A stretch of DNA of 27,657 nucleotides from a virus: positions 1-27,657 of the IMG/VR virus record IMGVR_UViG_3300042884_000347; one strand, 5' to 3'. This document shows positions 1-6,837 of the stretch, one piece after another (the stretch's first letter is position 1; each line of letters opens with the position of its first letter). The notes under the pieces are model-generated. The model made no database searches and was not told where the DNA came from. It was given only the letters and a program-made list of their open reading frames with translations. The translations under genes and the position numbers were made by a program.

Positions 1-607
1 CTTCTGCGTCGGTTTCTTTCAAAGAGCCACCTTCTGCGCATTTTTTAATGCTGCCACCTTTTTTACGCATGAGGGGTGAACCTACAGGCGGTAAACCTGC
101 TGCGCTTGGGTCTTGTGAAATCAACTCACCTTGCTGTGCTGGTCCGAGGTATTTCTTGGCGCGCGCCATCTTTTCCATCATGCGACGCTTTTCCAATTCA
201 GACATTTGACCTTGAGCTGCTGATGGTGCGTTTGCCATAGGACCCGCTGCGGCTGGGCCAGTCATACCACCCATTTGCATTTTTTTAACTTTAAACTTTT
301 TAGCGCCTTCAATTCTTTTGATGTCGGCATCGGTTTTTTTAGCGCTGTATTCGCCGCTTGCCTTGTCAAACTTCTTAACTGTGCCGTTTGCTTTTTTAGC
401 ACGGCCGCCATTCTTTAATTTTAATTCTGTCTTTGGTTGACCTTTATGTAGGCTTGACTCGTGCTGGCTAACGCCTTTTTTGACTAAAGACTTATCTTGT
501 GCCATGTCAGACTTCATCTCTTCTTTATGCCCTTTACGGGACGCATACTTTACCTGCCCGCCTTCTTTATAGCATTGCATCTTAGCGTTTGATTTAAAGT
601 CTTCCAT
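1..607 (-). CDS. Lys-rich protein with repeated GG motifs (partial, runs off left edge)
   Basis: The frame is open from ATG at 607 to the left edge (about 202 codons), with an AGGAA ribosome site before the ATG and promoter A upstream at 660-688. I do not recognise the family. The visible part is very basic (many KK pairs). It carries a short motif of the form aromatic/Cys-x-x-G-G-x-hydrophobic-K: YKEGGQVK near residue 13, LKNGGRAK near 65, and two copies near the edge (RKKGGSIK, CAEGGSLK). A charged helical stretch (SELEKRRMMEKMARAKK) lies in the middle. The same GG motif occurs in the 206-residue protein at 18829-19449, so the two may share a partner. Expression from its own late-type promoter after the lysis genes suggests a late, possibly virion or DNA-binding role; this is inference. 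Confidence 0.75.
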   Translation of the reverse strand, partial: MEDFKSNAKMQCYKEGGQVKYASRKGHKEEMKSDMAQDKSLVKKGVSQHESSLHKGQPKTELKLKNGGRAKKANGTVKKFDKASGEYSAKKTDADIKRIEGAKKFKVKKMQMGGMTGPAAAGPMANAPSAAQGQMSELEKRRMMEKMARAKKYLGPAQQGELISQDPSAAGLPPVGSPLMRKKGGSIKKCAEGGSLKETDAE

Positions 608-659
608 GGTGTTTCCTATAGGTTAATTGGGGTCAAAAGGATGATCAGTCCTATATATA

Positions 660-688
660 ATAATACAAATAAACGGGTCTTTACGCCC
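660..688 (-). promoter_or_regulatory. Late-type promoter A (GGGCGT-17-TATTAT)
   Basis: On the minus strand GGGCGT (683-688) is followed by a 17-bp spacer ending in TTTG (666-669) and TATTAT (660-665). It begins directly after the lysozyme stop codon (689-691). It drives the partial gene starting at 607 with a leader of roughly 45 nt containing an AGGAA site. It is one of five copies with identical spacing; this one has T in place of the last G of the upstream box. Confidence 0.65.
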
Positions 689-1213
689 TTAAATACCGCT
701 TAAAAACAGCTCACGCTCGCGTTTGCGGCGCTTTACTAACTCGGGAGGCTTGTTCCACATCAAGATGGCATCTGCCGCGCCTTGCATGTCACCTTCGTTG
801 ATCCTACGCACCACGGTAGATCGTTTAAAGGCAGTGCCTCCAATATTGAAGCAGAGGCTGTATAAGGCGTCAAATTGGGCCTGTGTAAGGGGTACCCTCA
901 CCGAGCTCTCTACGGCCTCGCTACACCACTTTAAATCGCTTCTAAGAAGCTCTTCTACTTCATCGTCTGTTAGGGAGGCGTGGATAAGGTGCTGCTCATC
1001 TGGTTTGATGAGGTGCCCCACACCAATGGTCCAAAGCCCTTTAGAGTCCTTGTATGCCTTGTTGCGCTTACCCTCTTCTTCGATAATATATTCTAAAGTA
1101 GATTTTGTAATTGCCATGATGTTTTCTTCGATGTGGGTATATCTGTTCGTAACGTGGATGACAGACATAATGCTGGCAATCCACATTAACGCTACTACTA
1201 TTCGTTTTTTCAT
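689..1213 (-). CDS. Signal-anchor (SAR-like) endolysin, lysozyme of the T4-type GH24 family
   Basis: A muramidase that cleaves the MurNAc-GlcNAc bond of peptidoglycan to lyse the host. The T4-lysozyme triad is intact: Glu in IEEEGKRNKAYKD, Asp of YKD, and Thr of WTIGVGHL. The C-terminal lysozyme core (QAQFDALYSLCFNIGGTAF) is also present. I start it at 1213 because ATG is preceded by AAGGAG at ideal spacing; a 10-codon longer start has no such site. This start gives 174 residues and a basic N-terminus followed by a hydrophobic segment of about 18 residues (IVVALMWIASIMSVIHVT). That is typical of a signal-anchor-release or secreted endolysin, which reaches the periplasm through Sec rather than through a large holin hole. 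An internal ATG (MAITKST, about 1117) would give a cytosolic form. It ends the lysis cassette, downstream of holin and i-spanin. Confidence 0.93.
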   Translation of the reverse strand: MKKRIVVALMWIASIMSVIHVTNRYTHIEENIMAITKSTLEYIIEEEGKRNKAYKDSKGLWTIGVGHLIKPDEQHLIHASLTDDEVEELLRSDLKWCSEAVESSVRVPLTQAQFDALYSLCFNIGGTAFKRSTVVRRINEGDMQGAADAILMWNKPPELVKRRKRERELFLSGI

Positions 1214-1260
1214 CTTTGCTCCTTGCTCTGTGCAACATCGCACAAACTGGGGATTATATA

Positions 1261-1674
1261 CTACTTGGCGTTAAATAGGCCAATCTGTTCGTTTAGCCAA
1301 CCTTGCAACGATACGAGTTGCTGGGTTGTTATTGCGCATTTTTCAATAAATTGAGGGTCGGTGGGGGTGCCATCAGTGCTGCTGGCGGGTTTGGAAACTG
1401 TGCCTGCTTGATTGGCGTCGGGGAGGCGCATCCCACCATAAGTACGCTTAATAAGAGCGATACGATTTTCATAGTCATTTTTTACCTTTTCGTTCACTTG
1501 AGCCGCTTCTTTTGCCTTGTACTCATTCTTGAGCTCTTGCTCCTTGGCGGCCAGTTCTACCTTGGAGACGTAGGCATCGTACTTAGCTGATTGGTATTTA
1601 CCGTAGCCTAGGCCAGCTAGGGCGGCTACAGACAGCGCAATCATAATGTACGATGAGATTGGAAGCGGAAACAT
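1261..1674 (-). CDS. Rz-like i-spanin
   Basis: 137 residues with an N-terminal membrane segment (about residues 8-24) followed by a long charged, Lys/Glu/Ala-rich coiled coil (about 30-78). This is the layout of Rz-type inner-membrane spanins, which fuse inner and outer membranes in the last step of lysis. A cysteine near the C-terminus (EKCAITTQQL) could link subunits. The start overlaps the stop of the upstream gene by one base (TAATG), so translation is probably coupled. It lies between the membrane/holin genes and the lysozyme, the usual spanin position. I saw no separate or embedded Rz1 lipoprotein gene. The assignment rests on topology and position, not on a family-specific motif. Confidence 0.7.
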   Translation of the reverse strand: MFPLPISSYIMIALSVAALAGLGYGKYQSAKYDAYVSKVELAAKEQELKNEYKAKEAAQVNEKVKNDYENRIALIKRTYGGMRLPDANQAGTVSKPASSTDGTPTDPQFIEKCAITTQQLVSLQGWLNEQIGLFNAK

Positions 1675-2228
1675 TAATAGTCAACAAGGCGCGGGGAAAA
1701 CGCAAACGTTGCTGGGTAGTCGGCAATAAAGGCTGCGTTTACAGGGTCGTTAATATATGCTGGGTCAACCAAGGCGCGGATATTCCAGCCCAAGTTAAGG
1801 TAAAAACACTTACCAAAAATATGTTTGAATAGGACATATTGGAACAAACCCTGACCCTTAACAAGCAAGTGTCCGGGGTTTTGTTCGTTGCAATTCAAGT
1901 CGCCAGACCAGCTCATGCCACCAGTGCCGTGCAGATACTTAACAGCAAAGCCGTAGAATGGGTTACGCCATAGCCATTGAACCCTAGACCACCAAGAGTG
2001 ACTGTGTTTTGCTTCCCAAGGGTAATCACCATTTAATGAGTTATCGGGTGTTTGAAACCATGATAAAAATGAGAATAACCGTGGGCCAACACCCCATACA
2101 GTTCCGTTATAGTTCCAACCCTCTTTGTCTTTTTTAAATAGAACAAGTAGAAAAGCCAATGGGAATGTAAGAATAGTTCCGATTAGGTTGATTGGTACTA
2201 AAACTAAAGCGTATAAAAAGTAGATCAT
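1674..2228 (-). CDS. Membrane-anchored phage protein of unknown function in the lysis cassette
   Basis: 184 residues. The N-terminus (about 1-31) is strongly hydrophobic (MIYFLYALVLVPINLIGTIL then PLAFLLVLF), probably one long or two short membrane helices. The rest is a soluble domain rich in Trp, Gly and aromatic residues (YNGTVWGVGPRLFSFLSWF, QTPDNSLNGDYPWE, HSHSWWSRVQWLWRNPFYGF). Proteins of this type occur in many phages without known function. It overlaps the holin gene by ATGA and the spanin gene by one base, so the cassette is tightly coupled. A role in lysis or in modifying the host envelope is inferred from position only. The His/Trp-rich segment (KHSHSWW) could bind a metal, but I see no classical catalytic motif. 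Confidence 0.8.
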   Translation of the reverse strand: MIYFLYALVLVPINLIGTILTFPLAFLLVLFKKDKEGWNYNGTVWGVGPRLFSFLSWFQTPDNSLNGDYPWEAKHSHSWWSRVQWLWRNPFYGFAVKYLHGTGGMSWSGDLNCNEQNPGHLLVKGQGLFQYVLFKHIFGKCFYLNLGWNIRALVDPAYINDPVNAAFIADYPATFAFSPRLVDY

Positions 2229-2449
2229 CTATCGTCCAATGAGGTGGTTGTCACAAATCTAAGCACAGCAACAACAATACCAATAAAAATAAAAAGTACG
2301 CCGTACAGACGAGGGTCAATAATATTTTGAACGTAGCTAAAATTATCATAGACAACCCCCAGTATGACCAGCGCTAGGGAGAACCACATTGTGCGGCTGT
2401 GCATCATGCCGCTAGTGCGGCTGCGCTTTCTACTGCGGGTGCGTGTCAC
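2225..2449 (-). CDS. Putative holin with two membrane helices
   Basis: 74 residues. A very basic N-terminus (TRTRSRKRSRTS) precedes a first membrane helix (about 20-36, MWFSLALVILGVVY), a short polar turn and a second helix (about 48-66, YGVLFIFIGIVVAVLRFV). Small size, two helices, a charged N-terminus and a place directly before spanin and lysozyme fit a class II holin or pinholin, which would time lysis by collapsing the membrane potential and releasing the signal-anchor lysozyme. It overlaps both neighbours by ATGA. The neighbouring 77-residue membrane protein is the alternative candidate. Confidence 0.65.
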   Translation of the reverse strand: MTRTRSRKRSRTSGMMHSRTMWFSLALVILGVVYDNFSYVQNIIDPRLYGVLFIFIGIVVAVLRFVTTTSLDDR

Positions 2450-2679
2450 TTGTCTACCTTGGCGTCCAACTTGTTCTCAATCCGGTGGAGAGATTTAAGC
2501 ACCTCATTCCAGCGGTCAGAGAAGTCGTCCTTGGAGACATACCGAGTAGGCAGCTCTTCACGCAGCTTAGCCAAGTCGGTTTTGAGCTCTTGAACCGCAG
2601 TCCAAAGCTCACGACAGAACCAACCGAGAACTCCGCAAATGATTGGGATGGCGATGTTAAATAGTTCTTGCATGTCCAT
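2446..2679 (-). CDS. Single-helix membrane protein with coiled coil, possible holin partner
   Basis: 77 residues with one N-terminal hydrophobic segment (about 6-21, LFNIAIPIICGVLGWF), followed by a charged amphipathic helix (about 25-43, AVQELKTDLAKLREEL) and a second helix at the C-terminus (SLHRIENKLDAKV). It is the first gene of the lysis cassette and overlaps the holin gene by ATGA. Similar small proteins lie beside phage holins and are often annotated as holin or antiholin, but no motif here proves either. It could also tether a lysis factor to the membrane. Confidence 0.65.
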   Translation of the reverse strand: MDMQELFNIAIPIICGVLGWFCRELWTAVQELKTDLAKLREELPTRYVSKDDFSDRWNEVLKSLHRIENKLDAKVDK

Positions 2680-2681
2680 AA

Positions 2682-3746
2682 TTATGCTGTGTATGTGCCG
2701 GATGTTGTGAAGGTGTGGATTGTGTTGCCACCGGATGATGTAACTGTTCCGCCGGTGCCGCGCTGAGCGCCTGCGTAAGAAAGAATTACAATGCCCGATC
2801 CACCGGCCCCCGAAGTTGCTGTTCCAAACCCAGCTCCACCACCACCTGAACCAGAATTGATTGTGGCACTTGATCCACCTACGTTAGTGCCCGCACCACC
2901 CGCACCGCCGCCGCCTGAACCTCCAGCCCCGGCTCGCCCCGACTGGTCAGAACCGCCACCGCCGCCGCCTGCGTAAGTTACAGAAGCACCACTTATGGAA
3001 GAGGCAGTACCAGCACCACCAACGCCGGCGTTAACTCCTGCGTTAGCACCCAGACCACCCGAGCCCCCACCACCGCCGGCGGTATAATACGCACCAGCAC
3101 CGGGGGCTGCGCCTGTACCACCAGCAAATCCTTGACCTGAAGTTGCAGAGCCCCCTACAGTAGAATACCCTCCGTTACCACCACCACCAGAGCCACCTGA
3201 TTGGCCTACAATGTTGCCACCAGAACCCGATCCCCCGCCTGAAGTAGAAGCAATAGCTCCGAATGATGAATTTGATCCGGGACTGTACGTTGTTGAGTAG
3301 CCAGTTGCAGTGATACCCGCCCCTCCTGCCCCCACCGTAATAGCATACGCCGTTCCCGGAGTTAAATTTGTTGTTCCTGATAATAAGCCACCAGCGCCGC
3401 CACCGCCACCACCATAGCCCGGACCACCACCAGCGCCACCGCCAGCAACTACTAGATAGTTAGTAGCGTATCCAGAACCTGATGCTAAAACAACCCAACC
3501 TATTAAAGCGCCAGTAAAAACTTCAAGTTCAGTTTCTGTTGTATTCCAACGAATTTGACCCGCAACGGGTGTTGCTGGACGCTGAGCTGTTGTGCCCGTT
3601 GGTACAGTGAGTGCGCCGGTTACGTTGGCCATGGTGACAAGGCCGCTGGTAGCTTGGAGCTCCAGTGTGCCGCTGCTGTCTGCGCTGCTTTTTAGTCCAG
3701 CAGACCCGGATATTGCTCCGCTATCTGCGTTAATGATTGATGGCAT
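2682..3746 (-). CDS. Glycine-rich tail fibre/adhesin protein, paralogue 1
   Basis: 354 residues. Residues about 1-50 are Ser/Gly/Ala-rich. Then comes a module TTAQRPATP..GQIRWNTT..ELEVFTGALIGW (about 52-88) shared with the other fibre proteins here. Next is YLVVAGGGAGGG and about 200 residues dominated by GGGG, GGSG and GAGG runs. The gene ends with GIVILSYAGAQRGTGG and HTFTTSGTYTA. Long glycine-rich stretches of this kind form packed polyglycine-II sheets in the tip adhesin gp38 of phage S16, which binds the host receptor. The layout fits a distal adhesin or short fibre, made late and assembled on the virion tail. The ribosome site is AGGAA. Its last roughly 110 bp are nearly repeated in the next gene upstream, a sign of duplication or gene conversion. 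Confidence 0.8.
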   Translation of the reverse strand: MPSIINADSGAISGSAGLKSSADSSGTLELQATSGLVTMANVTGALTVPTGTTAQRPATPVAGQIRWNTTETELEVFTGALIGWVVLASGSGYATNYLVVAGGGAGGGPGYGGGGGGAGGLLSGTTNLTPGTAYAITVGAGGAGITATGYSTTYSPGSNSSFGAIASTSGGGSGSGGNIVGQSGGSGGGGNGGYSTVGGSATSGQGFAGGTGAAPGAGAYYTAGGGGGSGGLGANAGVNAGVGGAGTASSISGASVTYAGGGGGGSDQSGRAGAGGSGGGGAGGAGTNVGGSSATINSGSGGGGAGFGTATSGAGGSGIVILSYAGAQRGTGGTVTSSGGNTIHTFTTSGTYTA

Positions 3747-3759
3747 AATTTAATTCCTG

Positions 3760-4932
3760 TTAAGCTGTGTATGTACCAGATGTTGTGAAGGTGTGGATAG
3801 TGTTGCCGCCGGATGATGTGATAGTACCGCCGGTACCACGTTGCGCGCCTACGTAACTGATAATGACAATACCCGAGCCACCTGTGCCGGGTGGATATAC
3901 TCCCCCTGATGCGTTAGAGCTTCCAGCACCACCACCACTTCCAGAATTTGCGGGTGCCGCGGTTGCTGCGCTTGATCCATTTGAACCATTGCCACCGCCG
4001 CCTGCGCCGCCGGTTCCTGCGGTACCTTGCCCGTTGTAAGCACTACCACCGCCGCCGCCAGCACGAGTTACAGCCGAGCCGGTTATTGATGAACTCGATC
4101 CTGCGCCGCCGTTTCCTGCCACAGTGTCGCCTGTTGCGTTACCGCCTGCACTAGCAGCTCCACCGCCGCCGCCTGTTGGGTATCCGGTTGCTGGAGTTGC
4201 TCCATTACCCCCAGCAAATCCTTGTCCTGCAGTGCCTGCGCCGCCAGCTGAGTTGTTTGCTGCCCCGCCGCCGCCTGAACCACCAGATATACCCGGTTGG
4301 CCAAATCCGGGGGCTCCCGCACCACCGCCTGTTGCTGTTACTACTGAGCTAATTGATGAATTTGCCCCTGAAGTATTGATAGCACCACCAGCTCCAATTG
4401 TGACCGTGTAAGCTACTCCTGAACTAAAAGTAGCCGAGGCAGTTAAATAACCACCTGCACCGCCGCCGCCACCACCCGCGTTTGCTTGAACTGCCGGTCC
4501 TCCACCAGCTCCACCGCCAGCAATAACTAAATAAGACGCAGTGTAGGCGCCAATAGAAGCACCCTGTGAATAGCAAATCCAACCTTGCGTTGAATCAATG
4601 TACACAATAGCAACCGCTTGTCCACTTATACCCAATACTGCGTTACTTGTACTGCCATTAATTTTTAAACCATTGGGATTAACAGTGAGTGCGTTTGTGC
4701 CCCAAGTGCGAGCGTAATCAACTAGCTGAATATACTCCCCAACAGCAGGCACGGCTGGTAGTGTGACTGTGAACGCGGCGGATGTTGTGTTGCACGCGTA
4801 CGCCTCACCAGATACAGCTGTAAATCCTGTTGTTTGAACTGATTGCCATTCTGCACCACCACTCGCGGCGGTAGCTTGTACGGATCCGTCAGGAAAGGTT
4901 ATTCCGGCGCTGCCGCTTACGATTGATGTCAT
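3760..4932 (-). CDS. Glycine-rich tail fibre/adhesin protein, paralogue 2
   Basis: 390 residues. The N-terminal part differs from its paralogues: it starts TSIVSGSAGITFPDGSVQ, then a beta-rich domain (about 30-125) with TTGFTAVSGEAYACNTTSAAFTVTLP and VGEYIQLVDYA, which resembles the generic beta domains of cyanophage fibre proteins. It lacks the TTAQRP module. From YLVIAGGGAGGG (about 134) it has about 200 residues of GGGG and GGSG runs and the same C-terminal block as paralogue 1 (GIVIISYVGAQRGTGG, HTFTTSGTYTA). The variable N-terminus and conserved tip domain suggest modular exchange. A receptor-binding role is inferred from composition and neighbours. Confidence 0.8.
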   Translation of the reverse strand: MTSIVSGSAGITFPDGSVQATAASGGAEWQSVQTTGFTAVSGEAYACNTTSAAFTVTLPAVPAVGEYIQLVDYARTWGTNALTVNPNGLKINGSTSNAVLGISGQAVAIVYIDSTQGWICYSQGASIGAYTASYLVIAGGGAGGGPAVQANAGGGGGGAGGYLTASATFSSGVAYTVTIGAGGAINTSGANSSISSVVTATGGGAGAPGFGQPGISGGSGGGGAANNSAGGAGTAGQGFAGGNGATPATGYPTGGGGGAASAGGNATGDTVAGNGGAGSSSSITGSAVTRAGGGGGSAYNGQGTAGTGGAGGGGNGSNGSSAATAAPANSGSGGGAGSSNASGGVYPPGTGGSGIVIISYVGAQRGTGGTITSSGGNTIHTFTTSGTYTA

Positions 4933-4945
4933 GACTGGTCCTTAA

Positions 4946-5251
4946 TTAGGCTGCTGGAGTCGCTTCTTCTACTGCCGGTACTTCCCACAACCATGTTGTT
5001 GTGTTGAGCGTTGCGTTATCAGCTGGCTTGGGTGCGATAAATACGTCGTTTGTGCGATCGTATGTGTAGCCAATACCAGCATAGTTACCGCGCAGTGGTG
5101 TGCCACCTAGCGTGTGCTTGTTGCCGATAGTGTTGTAAGAAGTTTGAATCCACTCACCGGGAGAAGAGTCAACGAATGTTGTAAAAAATTCAGGTTCAGC
5201 CACAATCACTTGTGATACCTTACCGTCTACTACTTTAGCGAAATGTGCCAT
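4946..5251 (-). CDS. Small phage structural protein of the MAHFAKV type
   Basis: 101 residues beginning MAHFAKVVDGKVSQVIVAEP and containing the stretch SSPGEWIQTSYNT. I recognise this as a small protein found among the tail and fibre genes of cyanophages and other aquatic phages; its function is unknown. It sits between two glycine-rich fibre genes behind a good CAGGAG ribosome site. The compact beta-strand and Tyr/Trp pattern (GNYAGIGYTYDRTNDVFIAPKP) fits a small virion or fibre-associated domain. The C-terminus (AVEEATPAA) is acidic and probably disordered. A chaperone role for the neighbouring fibres cannot be excluded. Confidence 0.8.
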   Translation of the reverse strand: MAHFAKVVDGKVSQVIVAEPEFFTTFVDSSPGEWIQTSYNTIGNKHTLGGTPLRGNYAGIGYTYDRTNDVFIAPKPADNATLNTTTWLWEVPAVEEATPAA

Positions 5252-5285
5252 GTTTATTGCTCCTGTTGAAAAAATCGTTTGTTAA

Positions 5286-6314
5286 TTAGGCAGTGTAGGT
5301 GCCTGAAGTTGTAAATGTGTGGTATGTGAAGCCGCCTGATGAAGAAATCGTTCCGCCGGTACCACGCTGAGCGCCAGAATATCTAATAATTGCAACGCCG
5401 GAACCGCCTGTTGAAGAACCGCCTTGCCCAACACCAATAGCGCCACCGCCACCGCCAGTATTTGCTCCTCCTGCTGTTGCGGTGTTTCCGTTTAAGGAAG
5501 AAGCGCCATTACCACCGCCTCCCGCACCACCAGCTCCTGAACCGGGATTTGCTGTGCTTCCATTAAAAGTTGATCCACCACCACCACCAGCATAAAAAAT
5601 TCCGAGAGATTGCCAATTTGACCCAGAGCCGCCTACACCGCCAGCACTTGTTGCTGATGCTGCCCCTGATGCACCAGCACCACCACCGCCACCGCCTGCA
5701 TTACCTCCAGTACCTGTGCCTCCTGAATTTCCTTGACCGATAGTTGCCGATCCGCCAGCGCCACCGTTTTCGCCTCCGCCGCCGCCAGAGCCGCCCGAAC
5801 TTCCGGCGTTGGTAGTGGCAATGCCTCCCCGACCCCCTCCAATTGCGGTTTGCGAAAATCCCGCTGAATTATTTCCATTGGCATTTGCCGAACTTCCAGC
5901 GCCAATAGTAATTGTGTACGCAGTAGAAGGTATTACTGTAGTGCTTGCAGAAATATAACCACCAGCTCCACCACCACCAGCTCCCCCATTAGCGCCGCCG
6001 GAACCACCCGCTCCGCCGCCAGCAACAATTAAATAATCTATAGCATAGCCGGCTCCATTGGCAATTACTACCCAGCCAATTAAAGCGCCTGTATAAACTT
6101 CCATGGCACTTAACGTTGTATTCCAGCGTTGTGTTCCCACAGTCGGAGTGCCGGGGCGTTGGGCTGTAGTTCCTGTTGGCATAACTAAACCACCTGTTGT
6201 GCCGGTTGCTGCATCAATAACACCGCTGTCGGCAGTTAAAACAATATTGCCGGTTGTGTCGCCAGTTGAAACTAGCGCTGTAGTAGAAGTTGTGCCTGCG
6301 CGAATAGTACTCAT
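5286..6314 (-). CDS. Glycine-rich tail fibre/adhesin protein, paralogue 3
   Basis: 342 residues. The N-terminal region (about 1-45) has the motif TGNIVLTADSGVIDAATGTTGG. It is followed by the shared TTAQRPGTP..GTQRWNTT..AMEVYTGALIGW module (about 49-85). YLIVAGGGAGGSGG opens a glycine-rich domain of about 200 residues, and the C-terminal block is the same as in paralogues 1 and 2 (GVAIIRYSGAQRGTGG, HTFTTSGTYTA). Paralogues 1 and 3 therefore share head, body and end, while paralogue 2 has a different head. The upstream ribosome site is AAAGG. A polyglycine-II adhesin is the best guess; no enzyme motif is visible. Confidence 0.8.
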   Translation of the reverse strand: MSTIRAGTTSTTALVSTGDTTGNIVLTADSGVIDAATGTTGGLVMPTGTTAQRPGTPTVGTQRWNTTLSAMEVYTGALIGWVVIANGAGYAIDYLIVAGGGAGGSGGANGGAGGGGAGGYISASTTVIPSTAYTITIGAGSSANANGNNSAGFSQTAIGGGRGGIATTNAGSSGGSGGGGGENGGAGGSATIGQGNSGGTGTGGNAGGGGGGAGASGAASATSAGGVGGSGSNWQSLGIFYAGGGGGSTFNGSTANPGSGAGGAGGGGNGASSLNGNTATAGGANTGGGGGAIGVGQGGSSTGGSGVAIIRYSGAQRGTGGTISSSGGFTYHTFTTSGTYTA

Positions 6315-6323
6315 GTTTTACCT

Positions 6324-6836
6324 TTAAATAATAACCCAACGTGAGTCGGTTGCTACTGTAATCGTTACGCCTGAGGCGATTGTTATTGGACCAACAGAAA
6401 AACCATTCTGTAGTGTTGTAATTGTGTAGCTTGATGATGCTTGTTTGGTGTTGGTGATAATTGCACCACCAGCCTGAGCACCACCAATGCCACCCCAAAC
6501 AGAACCATTATAACCCTCAAACTGGCCGCTTGTGGTGTTAAACCGCAGCATACCAGAAGCTGGTGTTGCTGGCTGCTGTGCTGTGTTACCAACGGGCACT
6601 TTTAACGAGCCTGTTGAGTCAACAGTTAGTGTCTGGTTAGCCTCGTTCCAACTTAGGTGGGAAGCCAACACGCCTTCAGCTAAAACTTGAACAACACCCG
6701 TACTATCTTTGTAGTACAAAATGCCGTCGTTGGTGTTAAGTGCTAACTCACCGGCAATTAAGTTAATTGCTAACGGCGCTGCACTTGCTGTTGCGCTGTG
6801 GTACAGCTGGATTGGGGTTGATCCACCTGCTGCCAT
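6324..6836 (-). CDS. Fibre-related protein with GELALNTNDG and SVGPIT end motifs
   Basis: 170 residues. The N-terminus has the phage fibre motif AGELALNTNDGILYYKDSTG (about 27-46). The middle has the PATP..G.LRFNTT..QFEGYNGSVW module (about 89-115) also seen in the glycine-rich paralogues and the 934-residue fibre. The C-terminus (FSVGPITIASGVTITVATDS) closely matches the end of the 934-residue fibre. It looks like a short fibre built from the same cassettes but without the glycine-rich or collagen-like body, perhaps a trimer cap or adaptor. It starts two bases downstream of the stop-adjacent end of the large fibre gene, consistent with joint translation. Confidence 0.75.
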   Translation of the reverse strand: MAAGGSTPIQLYHSATASAAPLAINLIAGELALNTNDGILYYKDSTGVVQVLAEGVLASHLSWNEANQTLTVDSTGSLKVPVGNTAQQPATPASGMLRFNTTSGQFEGYNGSVWGGIGGAQAGGAIITNTKQASSSYTITTLQNGFSVGPITIASGVTITVATDSRWVII

Positions 6837-6837
6837 G

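Noticed and set aside
4124-4411. Plus-strand proline-rich frames opposite the glycine-rich fibre genes
   Set aside because: Poly-Pro frames are the mirror of Gly codons (GGN to NCC) and appear opposite each glycine-rich gene.
2791-6000. GC-rich short repeats as a CRISPR array
   Set aside because: The repeats are irregular, coding, and made of Gly codons; there is no constant repeat-spacer length.
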